NCBI GenBank assembly: GCA_038496445.1
Contig: JALMLS010000332.1
Location: 186,001-250,000, forward strand
Source: Trichosphaerium sp. ATCC 40318
Lineage: Eukaryota > Discosea > Flabellinia > Trichosidae
DNA length: 64,000 bases
Direction of reading: 5' to 3'
Made by a program: the position numbers and the translations under genes. Below the pieces are notes generated by a model that saw only the letters and a program-made list of their open reading frames with translations, was not told where the DNA came from and did not search any database. Each line of letters opens with the position of its first letter. Positions within the stretch are counted from its first letter, which is position 1. This document shows, one piece after another, positions 1-11,643 of the stretch.

Positions 1-1184
1 GTCGAAGGCAAAAAGTACGTATTATTGATGCCAAGGAAACGTAAAGTAAATTGGATTGGTGTACAAAGGCACTTAAAAGCAGAGAAACTAGATCCGTATA
101 AAAGTATGCTTTTAAATCAACAAAAAAATGACAAACAACCAACCCTTATCTAATTGTTTTTAAATAGCTGAACCTATTGAAAATCTATCTGATTACAACG
201 TACTTGTTGACGTTCATATACAAAAATCAGGTACATTTTGAAATAAGGTTTTGTCATCAGATCTTTCTTTATTCTCAACAAATTATGAGATTGGGCGTCG
301 ATTCTCGGTTTACCTGAAGAACAGTATGCAAATCTTGGAGAATCTAAAGCTGGTGAGAACCCAGAGAGTTGTGAAAAGAAAGATTGTATAGGCACACAAG
401 AAGTTAAAGGTGTAGAGGTAACGTGTAGTGAATCCTTTTTATTCGTTCATTGAATATAACTTGACTCAAATGTTTTGTTTTAAAAAGGTTGGTCACGTAT
501 TCTTATTGGGACAAAAGTATTCCAAAATTTTTGATTGTAGTTATTCAGACAAAGGAGAAAAACGTGCTGTAGAAATGGGGTACGTTGAACTGATTTATCA
601 CAAAGAGAAGAGGAAACTTCTTCTTATTTTTTTCTTATTTTGTTTTTTAGATGTTATGGACTTGGAGTGTCTAGATTGCTTGCTGCCCTAGTGGAAGTCA
701 ATTCAGAAGTAAAAAATAATAAAAGCATTACAAAGTGGCCACTTTCAGTAGCACCTTATGCTTTGGCTATCCTTACACTTCCAGAGACAGGTACATGTTT
801 TTTTATCACTAGTGATAGTAATTTATTCATTATTGTTCTCACTCACCCTGAAAATAAGAATCACGTGGCTCTGATATTGCGAATCTCTTGGATACAAAGT
901 ATCCTATACTCTCTCAACACGCATTCATAGATGATAGAGAGCTCAAAATTGGCCGTAAAATGAAGGAAGCACTTCAATTCGTCCCACATGTTGTACGACA
1001 AAATAGTTTGTTTTTCTTTTTAAATTTTACCTTGATGACAGCAGTATTAACCTGTGTTTAGATAATTATTGGTACTAAAGCAAAAGACGGTGAATATGAA
1101 ATGGAAGATCAAAATGGTAACAAAACAATACGATCCCAACAAGAATTCGAAGTATTTTGTAATGAACTTCAATCTCAATTGTAA
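1..1184 (+). CDS. Prolyl-tRNA synthetase, bacterial/mitochondrial type (3' part)
   Basis: Charges tRNA-Pro with proline, most likely in the mitochondrion. The gene enters from the left edge. Reading frame and splice signals give exons of about 1-103, 168-230, 290-417, 488-579, 651-790, 859-992 and 1062-1184. The joined exons carry class II synthetase marks of the bacterial/mitochondrial ProRS group: GVEVGHVFLLGQKYS, then EMGCYGLGVSRLLAA (motif 3, spanning the intron at 580-650) and WPLSVAPY, followed by an anticodon-binding domain with DDRELKIGRKMKEA. It ends in FCNELQSQL and TAA. The first ~120 residues in the window do not look like the usual ProRS core, so they may be a divergent insertion. 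Certain for the C-terminal half, less so for the first two exons. Confidence 0.85.
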
Positions 1185-1372
1185 CAAATCAAACACGAAT
1201 TTGCAACTACAACTTTGTAATGCCACCTAACTTTCGCTCCAACAAAGACCATTCTTTAGTCATCACGAAACATGAGCAATTGTTTGCAAAGCGGTTCGTG
1301 CATAGATTCTACAGTGGTACAAAGCAAACCATTTTTTTTTTGGAATTGAAGATTTATTGGATATTAAAGAAA

Positions 1373-4015
1373 TTACTTGTATCCTCCTTGATTTCCGAAT
1401 TTTTTGATAATATCATCATTATGAGGATTAATAGGATTCATCAAATAAGGGTACTTTTGTACAGCAAGTTTCCATTGATACTCTGCAGTCAAGTAATTCG
1501 CAACCTGACTCCTAAATGGAGAAAAAAAAAGTCAAACAAAATCTTCCTTAGTCTGAGTTTTTAACGCACGGATGGAAGCCATCAACAGGTTCAATCAAGT
1601 CAATTAAATCTCCACCTTGTTCTTTATACTCGGCGAATATAGCTAAAGTAGGTTTTTTCGATAAGTAAACAGTATATAAACAGTTATAGTTGGTACCTTG
1701 TAGAGGGTTATCAAAGTATGTCATATCGAAATTCTTGAAAGTGTTGTTCGCCATTATTTTACTGTAAACAGCAGAAAGTTCTATAGCACGTTGTGTAGTC
1801 AATTCACGCCATGTTGCATTTGAATTCATCCATCCAAAGCAAGGAGATATTTCCTAAGAGAACAAACAATATTAGTTAACCAAAAAAAGTTTTTTAGGTT
1901 AACCATCCATTCGTACCAGGCAGTTAAAGTAGTCGTAGTAGTGCGAATACGTAACATCTTTCCTGTATGAACCAAGTGGATGTATCTTGTTCGCTAGAAG
2001 CTCGAATAATACAGAACCATTGGCAAGACCTTAAATGATTTAGATTTTTTCCAAAAAAACAAAAATTACTTCGTACCCATAAAGCTCACGTGAGACCCTT
2101 TAGGAAGAACACCATCGTCAAGAATCTTTAATGATTTTACTACTGAAGTGTAGAATTCATCTGGTGTAGTCATGTGTGATAAACCATAGTGTGGGTTGCA
2201 GACATCTACAAGAAGGTGAGCAAATTTGTTTTTTGTTGTCTTTGATGTGCGATACTAACCGTTTCCGATGAGAGCATAGGAGAGCATCACAGGATAATCA
2301 AATGATGCGTTTCTTGCGAAACTGTGAATGATATTATCAGCCATAGCTCCTTGAATGCGATATGAGTATATATATATAAGCTATGTCAATTAACGCATAC
2401 CAACTCTGGCGCCGTTTACAGCGATGTTTTGGAAATCTGGAAAAAAATCAGAAAAGAGTTATCGAAGAAAAGAATGTTTGGATTCTTACCTTTAAACATG
2501 CATCTGTTTCTTTCAAGCATCTTCAAGTAAGTACTTGATACGTTACCTTTTGGAGCACCGACCCAAGGAGTGTGTTCATAACCTTGAAGTAAAAATATTT
2601 TGAGAAAAAAAAACAAATACTGGGGAAACCTCAGCAACACTCACCTGTGGCTGCAGACATTTGAGGCCAGTCAAATTCACTAAACGCAATATTTAAGATA
2701 TCTTTGTATGTATCTTCATTAATCAAGCTTGAGGTGAGATAGCTTGGAGGTACATGGAAATGAGCACCTACTCAAGAAGATTAAAATCGTCAAAATTGTT
2801 TTAGATGAAATCGCTTGCCTGCTGAATCACCAAGAATGGCAACTCCATATCGTGGAGTATCTTTACACCACAAATCCTCATACGGTGTTCCAGACTCGTC
2901 TGTACCGTATATACCATTACAATCATGATCAGTGTCAGTGCCGTGTGTGCTAGACTTTCTACCAGCATATATCGTATCGTCGAGGTCATTACAATCCTTT
3001 CCGCGCCAGTTGTCGCCACGTAAGTACTCAAGTGCTGAGAATCATAAGCGGAAAACAGTACACGAGAGGATGTGTATACGTACTACTAAAATGATCACCA
3101 TCTAAGACGAAAGTAAGCACTCAAAGTGAAAAGCGGAAAAAAAATAGAAAACCAAAAACTCATCACGTGATTTCGTACCTAAATCAACAAGAGGCTCATG
3201 TGTGTTTATTACTTGGGTGATATACTTTATAATCCAATCAATTGGATTATCCTTTACTTTTGATTGCATATTTCGCGAAGCCTTACGTATTGTAGCGATC
3301 TATTAATAAACAAGGGGTTAGGTATCATCTGAACTCAACTCGTTGACAACACTTACCTTTTTTATCATCTTTTGTTCGTTTTCAGCACTACGTGGTGGTT
3401 TTGGGAATAAACTGCATTGAGGCATTGAACAAAGGTCTATACCATGACAAACTTCATCAGGGCTAGCTTCATCCTCGAGAAACTCAATGACACGCGCTGC
3501 GATGAAAAATAAGAAAAGGGCATAAAACACTATTCGCTTACCTCCATACTCCACAATGAGAGTTTTACAATAAGCCTAAATAAAGGAATAAGCGAAATAT
3601 GACAAGAAAGTTCGAAAAGCTGTAAAAAAAAAAAACAAGGCCAATCTCAGGTATTTGGCACGTGAGGATTCATATTTTCGCTATTGAAAGCGTGACGTAC
3701 CCCAAAATCGTCAGGTAGGTAAGAGCAAAGAGTCTCCATACTCTCGTCTACTGTTTTATTGTGTATATCACTCCATTGTTCCAGAAGGGCGATAACTGTT
3801 GGCAAACAAAAAAAATTAGGAAACAAGCAAAATTAGCTTCTATTATTACCTATTGTACATCCAACGCATTCTACGCCTCCACCGACGCCAGCAGCGTCAA
3901 TTGGGACACCAAACATTCCTTTCATTAAAATAGAGGCCAAAGAAGGAGTTGGGGTTGTAGTAGCCGCACTTACAACGCATAGTAAAGCAAGAAAACAAAG
4001 CAGAAGGTGCTGCAT
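1373..4015 (-). CDS. Acyloxyacyl hydrolase (AOAH) with saposin-B domain
   Basis: Secreted or lysosomal lipase of the AOAH family, which in animals removes secondary acyl chains from bacterial lipid A. The start at 4015 opens a clear signal peptide (LLLCFLALLCVVSAA). Next is a saposin-B-like cysteine region (VECVGCTIG ... DEVCHGIDLCSMPQC), then an Asp-rich, probably metal-binding stretch (GKDCNDLDDTIYAGR), then the GDSL-type serine site GDSAGAHFH. The catalytic His lies near the C-terminus in DGFHPSQ, rebuilt by removing intron 1512-1569. The last exon ends NQGGYK and TAA at 1373-1375. It has many short introns, one holding the palindrome TCACGTGA. The full domain order of the family is present. 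In a bacterivorous protist the likely job is digesting Gram-negative envelopes. An AATAAA-like signal lies just downstream. Confidence 0.9.
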
Positions 4016-5779
4016 GGTTTGTATTCAACTGTGAACTAGAAAAGGCAAAAAAAGTCAAATGCGCAGTGACGTCCAATCACGTGCTTTATTTATGTACAGG
4101 GCAGGTGAAAATTAGTTGGTGCTAGAAACAAGAGGCAGGCATACTGCCAAAAGAAGAAATCAGGTTGGCGATACTTTATTACCGAATAGCTCTGAATATG
4201 AGTTGCCAAAGCCATGACAAAACGGTACAGGTTTTAATGCTAGACATGTATGTGGCAGTTTAAGCAAATCAAGAGGTTGGGCTCGCCATACGTTCTTTAA
4301 ACAGTATTGGTGTTGGTTTCTTTCATTCCAATGCTAGGAATGCGTCATAACCACGTTAGGTGTAGTGACGAGTGCAGTTCCTTTAATACAACTCCAAACA
4401 CTTCTGGAAATACACCAACTTATGCGTATTAATGTCCATGACCACTATGAACCGTTTTAGCAAAAAAACGTGATCTTACCGTTTCGACTCTCTCATTAAA
4501 TCGCTCAAAACAGCTTAGATATTTTATTTTAGTGCGTTGTACAGCACAAGAGCCACTTTTAAACTTTAATGTTTGTTTCTGTGTAAAAGCCTTACCGTGA
4601 TCTTTTGTTTTGCGTTTTTACCTAATTACTCACTCAAATATCGCAGTTTCGCAATAAAGAGGTATGTTGTATTGCGTTTATGACGTTGGGCATGTTTGTT
4701 ATTGCCAGCCCATCGTAGTAAATCTTAGCTATCTATCCAGTGTTCCACATACGCACTTTGAAGGCAAACTAATTTAGCGAGTAGTTCAGAGCAAGTAAAC
4801 ACGAATTTTGGTCTCCTTATTTTACCCGCCAATTCAATTGCATATACACTAAAACTACCTCCAGACGCACATAAAATGGATAGAAGCTGCTTTCAAGCGT
4901 TTTTTCCTTTTTGAAAAAATAAGATGAAATACAAACGAAAATTCGAGTTTTTGTCAACGTATCCAAGCACCACAAAATAAAGTCTGAAATGTGTTTAATA
5001 TGCGAGGATATTTAAATTTGATGCGATTACTAGACGTAAATGTGTGGAGGACCGAGATGACCTCGATACTACCTAAACGCCAATTTCGATTCCCGAAAAA
5101 AAAAAGCAAAAAGCAAGGGTCCCCGGCTGATCATTGCCACAATATTATACACAAGAATTAACAACGTACCTGTGTGACTACACTATGGGGCCACCCTTGC
5201 TTTGTGTTATCTGGAATAGGAGTTAGTACTATTGATACCCAATGATACTGGTAGTAAGAATCCATTTCATACTTTTATACACTTCATTTTTTGTTATAAA
5301 ATAATTGTGGGATATAGTAAAAACTCCACAAAACGGCGCTTTAATGCGCACAACGTACTTGTACACGTATTGCGCGTATATTTGGGATCAATTAAGAGGT
5401 TTTTGGGTGAGTTGTTATCTTGTAAAGTATTGCAGTTTTTAGTTGCAACTCAATAAAAAAAAATTCTGAAAACCGATTATTAAAATTCTTAAATTTCTTT
5501 TTTTTCGCAAAGTAACGGTCCATAGCTCTTTTTATATCATTTGGTAGTGCGCATGTAATCTTAAGAATTATTTTGTGACTTCAGATTGCCGTATCGAAGC
5601 TTCTGCGAGTGTGAAATTTCAGAATTTTTACGTACACTTTTTCCCCGTTTTTCCGTTGAAAAATAAACGGACCGAGTATCCGCTTTACGGTTATGACGAC
5701 TCGAAAGAACTAAGAAAGCAGTTTGGAGGTTAAAAAGGACTTTATTAATAGAAACAAAGTGTTACAAAAAGTGTAGCGT
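4016..5779. other. Intergenic region between AOAH and the secreted hydrolase gene
   Basis: About 1.76 kb upstream of the AOAH start and downstream of the next minus-strand gene. It is AT-rich with scattered stops. A 74-codon stretch near 5232-5456 (+) lacks recognisable motifs or spliceable continuation. A segment near 5085-5100 (ATTTCGATTCCC) recalls a tRNA T-loop, but I could not build a cloverleaf around it. Nothing supportable is seen. Confidence 0.5.
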
Positions 5780-8627
5780 CTACACTACGCCAACCACGTT
5801 TGAGTCGAATAACTTGGCTACAGGACAACCTTCCTTAGCCATACGCTTGTTACGGACTTCGTTGTAATATTGAGCGACGAAGGCCATACCTTTAGGTCCA
5901 GTAAGCGGAGATTTTTCAAAAAAAATAAAATGCAATTTAAAGACTACAATAAACAGTTGTGGTGTAATAAGCTACATGTGCGTACCTGTTGTGTGGCATT
6001 CATTTTCAAAAGGAACATTAGGACCAACATTAGCGCCAGGGAGAGGAGCCCAGTCAGATTCAGTAGTTCCGTCATTTGGAGATGAAAGAACAATGTTTAC
6101 CAACCCATTGCAGGCTTTGCTTCCACCTTGTGTGTAATAGTATGTGACGTTCTTACGAACATCTTCACGAATACCAGCGAGCCATTTGGCAGCACCCTTT
6201 CTGGTCAAATCATCAACAGAACCGCAACCGTTAGGCAACAACCATGTGTATGAAGCACCGTTGGTACCTTTAAATTCTGGTTAGCATCTTACGCGAAACA
6301 GCGTTGAAAACTGGTGTTACAGGCGTACCTTGGTATGGAGTACCAACAGATTGGATGAGTTTTGCTCCGTTCTTAACAAGATCCAAACCACTCCAGTAGT
6401 AGTTGTTCAAGTGTACGGCAGCCATACCACCCTACAAAGTCGTTTTAGACATTATTCAAAAAACGAGTAAAAGCCAGATCGCTACGCGGCCCATTACTTA
6501 CTTGACTGTGTCCTACAACTGTGTATGTGGTCAATCCCTTCTCCTTAGCAAAATTGTAGAGTCTCTCAGCAAACTTGTCGTTACTAATCAGAAAATGGTT
6601 ACAAGATGCACAATACGCAATAAAACAATACCTGATAGCAGCTTTAGAGTCAAGGAAAAACATGGTGTTGCATTCTGCCCAGAATTCCTTCTTTTCTTGC
6701 CAAGGGTTTGTGGTGGAGCAGTATCCGTGAGTCAACAAGATTCCAGTAGAAGCATCATCAAGTTGGAGGTTGTTTTCGAGTTTGTACTCATCTGGTCTTG
6801 GTCCAACACGCATCTCTTCAGTGATGGCTGTAACCTATTTAAGAGAATTAATGGAAGCTGTTCGCTCGTTATTGGGTAGCCGCACCTCATCCATAGCGTT
6901 AATGTGTTGCTCAAAGATCATAGCGTGAAGAGAAGCAACCTAGACGGAAAAATAAGCCAGAAACTCAGAAACTATTTAAACGTACAACAACTGGCATTGA
7001 GCCAACTTGAGCAACTGGTACATGAGCGTTAGGGTCTTCAACACGAATATTCTTCAAGGTGAAAGGTGCTTTGGCGGCAGCCAATTTTACCCAACGGAGA
7101 TCGACGTGAATATCAAGTGTAGTCTCACCAGACCTTTAACAACATAAGCAACAACGTCTTGGCTAATCTACGTACTCAGTTACTGGTGCAACCATACCAC
7201 CGACCCAAGCGATGCTGGTTTCTTGACCAGCTTCGTTGTGGCCAAATAATTCAGCGTATACATTTACTCTTGGTGTTGCGTTTGTTACGGTAGCAGGAAT
7301 TAGCAAAGAAGCAAAGAGAGGTGATGTGAGTTTGAGAAGTGCTTGGTTGCCAAGTTTAACACACTCGTTCACAACAGTATGAACATGGTCAGTTGAACGC
7401 ATAACAGCAACACCGTCAGCAGTAACACCTAACAAAAATATTTAGACACCATTGCTTGTTGTTTTAAACAAGTACCTGAGAGCTTTGTACGGAATCTGTA
7501 ACTGCCAGCTGTAGTTGGAGTAAATTCAACACCAAAGACGCCATCGTCTGCGAGTGCATCGTTGGTTTTGCCTTCGTCGCTCATTTTAAGAGTTTTTTCA
7601 GTACCATCTGGGAGATATACCTCGAGAACAGCGTTCTAATATGGGTATAAGTAAAATAGGACATGTCTTGAACGAAATCAAAGCATCCTTTTGTGAACTA
7701 AATCTGCAAAACTTCATGCTACAAAAAGGCGAGATCCATTGTTACGTACTTGTACGATGTTTGGAATAGGTACAGGCAAATGGCCATGGACAGCGGAGTA
7801 CGCTGGCTTGTCGGTGTGGAACACGTCAGCAATGATTGTAACGCTCTCGCCGACTTGTGTGTCGAATGATGCCATTGTGGAGTCAGCACTACACGTGAGG
7901 TTAGGTTAAAACGAATCACACAAGAAAAGTTTTGGATTAGAATGTTTTGTCAAACCAAGGCACGTACGCGATTGGAGAATCGTTATTCATAAGAATGAAA
8001 CCTTTTGTAGCATCTTCTGCTGTGATCTAAACTTGTCAGCGGAGAAAAAAAACTTTCCGCATGAAAAAGCGCCCATACAGTATTTTAGAACGCTAGAGGT
8101 AATTTGATAAAACGTACGTGGATTGTGTACATGCCAGGGGTTGGGTTTGTAATTACATAATATTGAATTGGGTCAGAGCTACCACTGTCTGAATATTGCC
8201 AGCGTCCCTACAAAGAATATTAATTAATATGATCAAAAAATATTTCCAACGACTCTTCACCTACTTTTTGAACTGTGAGCGCGATTTGTTTACCGCCTGT
8301 GCTCAAGGATACGCTAGTAGGTTCTCGTTGCGCTTTCTCATTAAAAAGTACGACAGCGAATGTAAAACGTGAGTTACTGTCTACAGGAACTGTTTCTTGC
8401 CAAGAACCCATTGCCGAAGCACTCAATTCAATTATTGCGGAAGATGTTTCATGGTGAATATCTTCTGGCTAAAACGCACTGTTATTAAAAGTATCAGCAT
8501 GTACATCACGTACGTTAGGAAATTTATGGTTAGAAAATTCAGAAGGTGGCCCAGCTAACTTTTTAGGCACCAAAGTGGCGCTAATGCATATAACTGCAAG
8601 AGCTAATAAAAGTGCTGCTTGTCTCAT
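5780..8627 (-). CDS. Secreted multidomain alpha/beta hydrolase
   Basis: The start at 8627 gives a signal peptide (RQAALLLALAVICISA). After removing several short introns the protein has two parts. The N-terminal half is beta-sandwich-like and ends in a segment reading LPDGTEKTLKMSDEG and DDGVFGVEF, as in choice-of-anchor X type domains of bacterial secreted proteins. The C-terminal half is an alpha/beta hydrolase: oxyanion-loop-like GILLTHGYC, a nucleophile elbow GHSQGG split by an intron, and a conserved late segment PLPGANVGPN. Stop TAG at 5780-5782. The architecture resembles proteins annotated as conditioned medium factor in Dictyostelium and other amoebae, but I recall that family only loosely, so no symbol is given. 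Probably a secreted esterase/lipase or a signalling factor. The secretory route and hydrolase fold are seen directly; substrate unknown. Confidence 0.78.
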
Positions 8628-8728
8628 GTGCAAACTATGTACTTGAAGACTTGGGTGGAACTCTTTTTTTTTAACGGAGCTTGATTAGTTTCTCGAATCA
8701 GATTTAATTGTACACAATACGCGCTATT

Positions 8729-9316
8729 ATGGTTGGGTGCACTAAAATACTATTACTAGCTCTATTGAGCATTTATTGTGTAAATGGGTCTAATACGTTT
8801 ACATCGAGTACGTTTTGCGTGTAATTTACTGTACTAACAGGGTTTAAGAACTTGCTGATTTTGAGCCAAAAAAGTGGAGTGTACGCCCGAATACTATTTG
8901 CAAAGCTAACTACTACAGCTTACACACAGGCGGTCACTACTACAAATACCAGTTGCACCAACAGCTCCAATAGCACCGATTGTACCTACTGCACCTACTA
9001 CAGCGCCAACAGCACCTGTAGCGCCTACTGACGCACCAACGAATGCTCCATTTGAAGCAAGCCGCTCTCCTTCACAGTCAGGCATAAGTGCGTTCAATGG
9101 AGTACCTTTTGTCACTTTGTTGACAATTATACAGCGCCTCAAGAAGAAGAAAGTGATTTGGGAACTTTCATCGTTATGGGCATATGTGCAGTTATTCTAG
9201 TGCTTACAGCGATTATAGTGCTAATTCTCACTTTTGCTTGTGGTCGTAAAGAAAAGCACCATCAACATAGTCGTGTTGAACAGGAATCTGATGTAGAGTT
9301 GATTGTAGGTGAATAG
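8729..9316 (+). CDS. Small type I membrane protein with Ala/Pro/Thr-rich stalk
   Basis: Only visible after splicing. Exon 1 starts at 8729 with a signal peptide (KILLLALLSIYCVNG). I infer introns starting at about 8811, 8879 and 9088 (the last ending at 9134), which restore one frame. The ectodomain is a low-complexity stalk with repeated APT/API/APV units (9 or so) after a short basic segment. A transmembrane helix follows (FIVMGICAVILVLTAIIVLI), then a short tail rich in His, Glu and Arg ending VGE and TAG. It is divergent from the secreted hydrolase across about 100 bp, so the two may share a promoter. The stalk is reminiscent of O-glycosylated mucin-like surface proteins. No family recognised. 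Splice joins are inferred, not proven. Confidence 0.6.
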
Positions 9317-9543
9317 ATTACCACAAAGAAGACATTGATACAGACAAACATAAGCTTTTTATGTTTTTTTGACATTTTTTTCTGAAAAAAATTATTTCTT
9401 GGATGTCGCACTACTTTTGCGCGCTACTTAGTAGCGGTTTATGTACTTCAATATTAAATGCATATTCCAAGGTAATCTAAAAAAATTTGGTCGGTTGTGT
9501 TTGTTGACACCTGTCAGAGACATTTTGTTGCAAATTTGTTTTT

Positions 9544-11302
9544 TTAGTAGTAATGTGTATTTCTTGCTGGTGCTGGTGAAGGTCCGAAAACCTTTGTTGC
9601 CCATGAGGTTAAGCCATATATAGTCAACAAAGAAAGTAAACTACCAGCTACTATTACACCAATTGTTCCAGGGTAGATTTTTGGTGGGTCCTTCTTAAGA
9701 ACAAGGCGGTACAACTAATAAGAAAAAAATAAGTTGAAAAAAAGTGGCAGTTAGTTTAGTTTTGTTGTTGTTACCTCTTCGCTTGTGTAATTTGGTATGG
9801 TGCCTTCTGATTCATGCTTTTTAATTAATTCAATTATACAGTCATTCACTGGTGTTTTGATATTATGTTCATGTGCCATCTCGACAATAACTCCATTTAG
9901 AGTATCAATTTCAGTTTTTCTCTTCTTGACTAAGTCAGTGTGCTACACCAAAATCTTAGATGTTTGCTTTTACTTTCTTTGTTATTAAGTACCATTGTTG
10001 ATATGTATTCTGTATTTACGCCCCTTGGTAGTATAATAGAGAGTAGTGGGTCTGGGAAGAAATTCAATAGAGCCAACAAATTCAAGTTTGGAACAGAGTA
10101 TTTTGAAAATGTAAGGCCATGAGCCTTTATGTTTGTGTTAACGCACTAACCGAAAGTGATACATTACCTTGGCAACTTTAAATGCTTCTTTAGTTATTTC
10201 CATTACTACAGCACGCATCAGGTGATCTTGAAAGTAGACCTATGTACTTTACATGAGCAACCTTTTTGAGAAAAATATTAAAGTTATAGAGTATTTGCCG
10301 TACAGCATAAGATGAACAAGATAGAGATGATACTGGATTGTGAAAAGAACTTATAACTAGCTTAGAGAACAACAGAGATCTAAAAAAAAGGAATAATTAG
10401 GACCTCACAACATCAACTCCAATTTTTGGATCAATTCAAAAACAACAATTTTTTTTAGATCACGTGAGAAATTTGTGCCTCATATCCATAATCGCATATG
10501 ACATTAGACCAGACTAGTAAACGTAAGACTAAGATCTTAAGGAGGTAAAAACCAACTTACCTTTGATAAGCTCTTAGCAAGGCGTGTTGCATGGTTTAGA
10601 GCATCCTAAAATGGCATATTACTCCGTCATTTTCTTTGTCAAAAGACGTACTCTACCAAGACATATCTTTGAAGGATGTGCTCTTGTAAACACGCAATTA
10701 TCTTCCCACGCTACTCCAAAATTTATGCTACCCTCAATGACATTATAGTCTAATAAAAAGGCAAAGTGAGACAAAACCAATAAAAAAAAAAACGTTCACC
10801 TGGTAAAACCTTGCGTAGAATAGCTCCATTTTGCATACCGTTCTGCAAGGACACTACGGTAGTTGGTTTTATTAAATCACAGTCTCTAATCTGTTCGGCA
10901 GCCACCTGTGTATCTTTGGAGTTTGTACAGACCAGAATGTAATCTTTGGCATGTGTCATTGTCATAAATCGTTTATAGCGTTATAATACCTGGTTGTGGT
11001 ACGTTTGAAAGGTCTGTATGTACGACAACGTTCTTTATCAGGAGTTCAAACCCAGTATAGTCTTTTAATGTGAAACCAAGCTTATCGGCGTCCTGTAGTG
11101 GCTTGTAAGACGTTTTACGAGTATAAGCAAGTTAACAAACTCACTGTTTTTAAATGTTGCCGCCCTTGCTGTGGTGTTAATTAATAAGCGGTTGAATGAC
11201 GTTCGCACCAATAAAAGTGACTTTATGTCCAACTGACTGTAAATGTCCTCCAATGTAGCATCCTATTGCTCCAGCGCCTAATACAACAATATTGAACGAC
11301 AT
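9544..11302 (-). CDS. 2-dehydropantoate 2-reductase-like protein with C-terminal TM
   Basis: The family reduces ketopantoate to pantoate with NADPH (pantothenate/CoA synthesis). The start at 11302 gives a Rossmann motif VLGAGAIGCYIGGH. Exons further on give YILVCTNSKDTQ and VVSLQNGMQNG, the expected second half of the dinucleotide domain, then EGSINFGVAWED. The helical domain includes STM, then KKRKTEIDTLNGVIVEMAH, and TPVNDCIIELI, the family's C-terminal signature. After this the last exon adds a hydrophobic stretch (PGTIGVIVAGSLLSLLTIYG) and a short tail ending HYY and TAA at 9544-9546. Typical family members are soluble and stop before such a segment, so this one looks tail-anchored. At least seven short introns. 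Family assignment firm; membrane anchoring inferred. Confidence 0.85.
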
Positions 11303-11643
11303 TGGCAACGAAGAAACGCGTTTTGAGGAGACTGTACTGTGCTAGTCAAAAGTTTTCGAAAAAGCCTTAAAACGTTCATGAACGAATAAGTGTAAACATT
11401 TTTGGCTAGTGGTGTTGAAGTGTGAGCCTTTTAAAGCTAAGGAACAGGAGATAGAGTGCAGGAATTTAACACGTGATTAGTGTACATAAAAACCTGAACT
11501 CTTCATAAATTTTATTAAAAAAACGATTACTATCACTGTCGACTGTCAAGCGTATTTTGCGATGTTCTGGGTTTGTTTTATTTACAAGGGTTTTTATACA
11601 GTTGAACAGCTCTTCAAGGAGTCGTGTTTTTTATGTTGCAAAG
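11303..11643. other. Intergenic region between reductase start and kinase stop
   Basis: AT-rich, no coding signal. Contains an ACACGTGAT element near 11471 and the probable 3' untranslated region of the kinase. Nothing else seen. Confidence 0.5.

Noticed and set aside
5060-5110. Possible tRNA fragment with ATTTCGATTCCC
   Set aside because: No acceptor or anticodon stem could be formed around it; no A box at the right distance.
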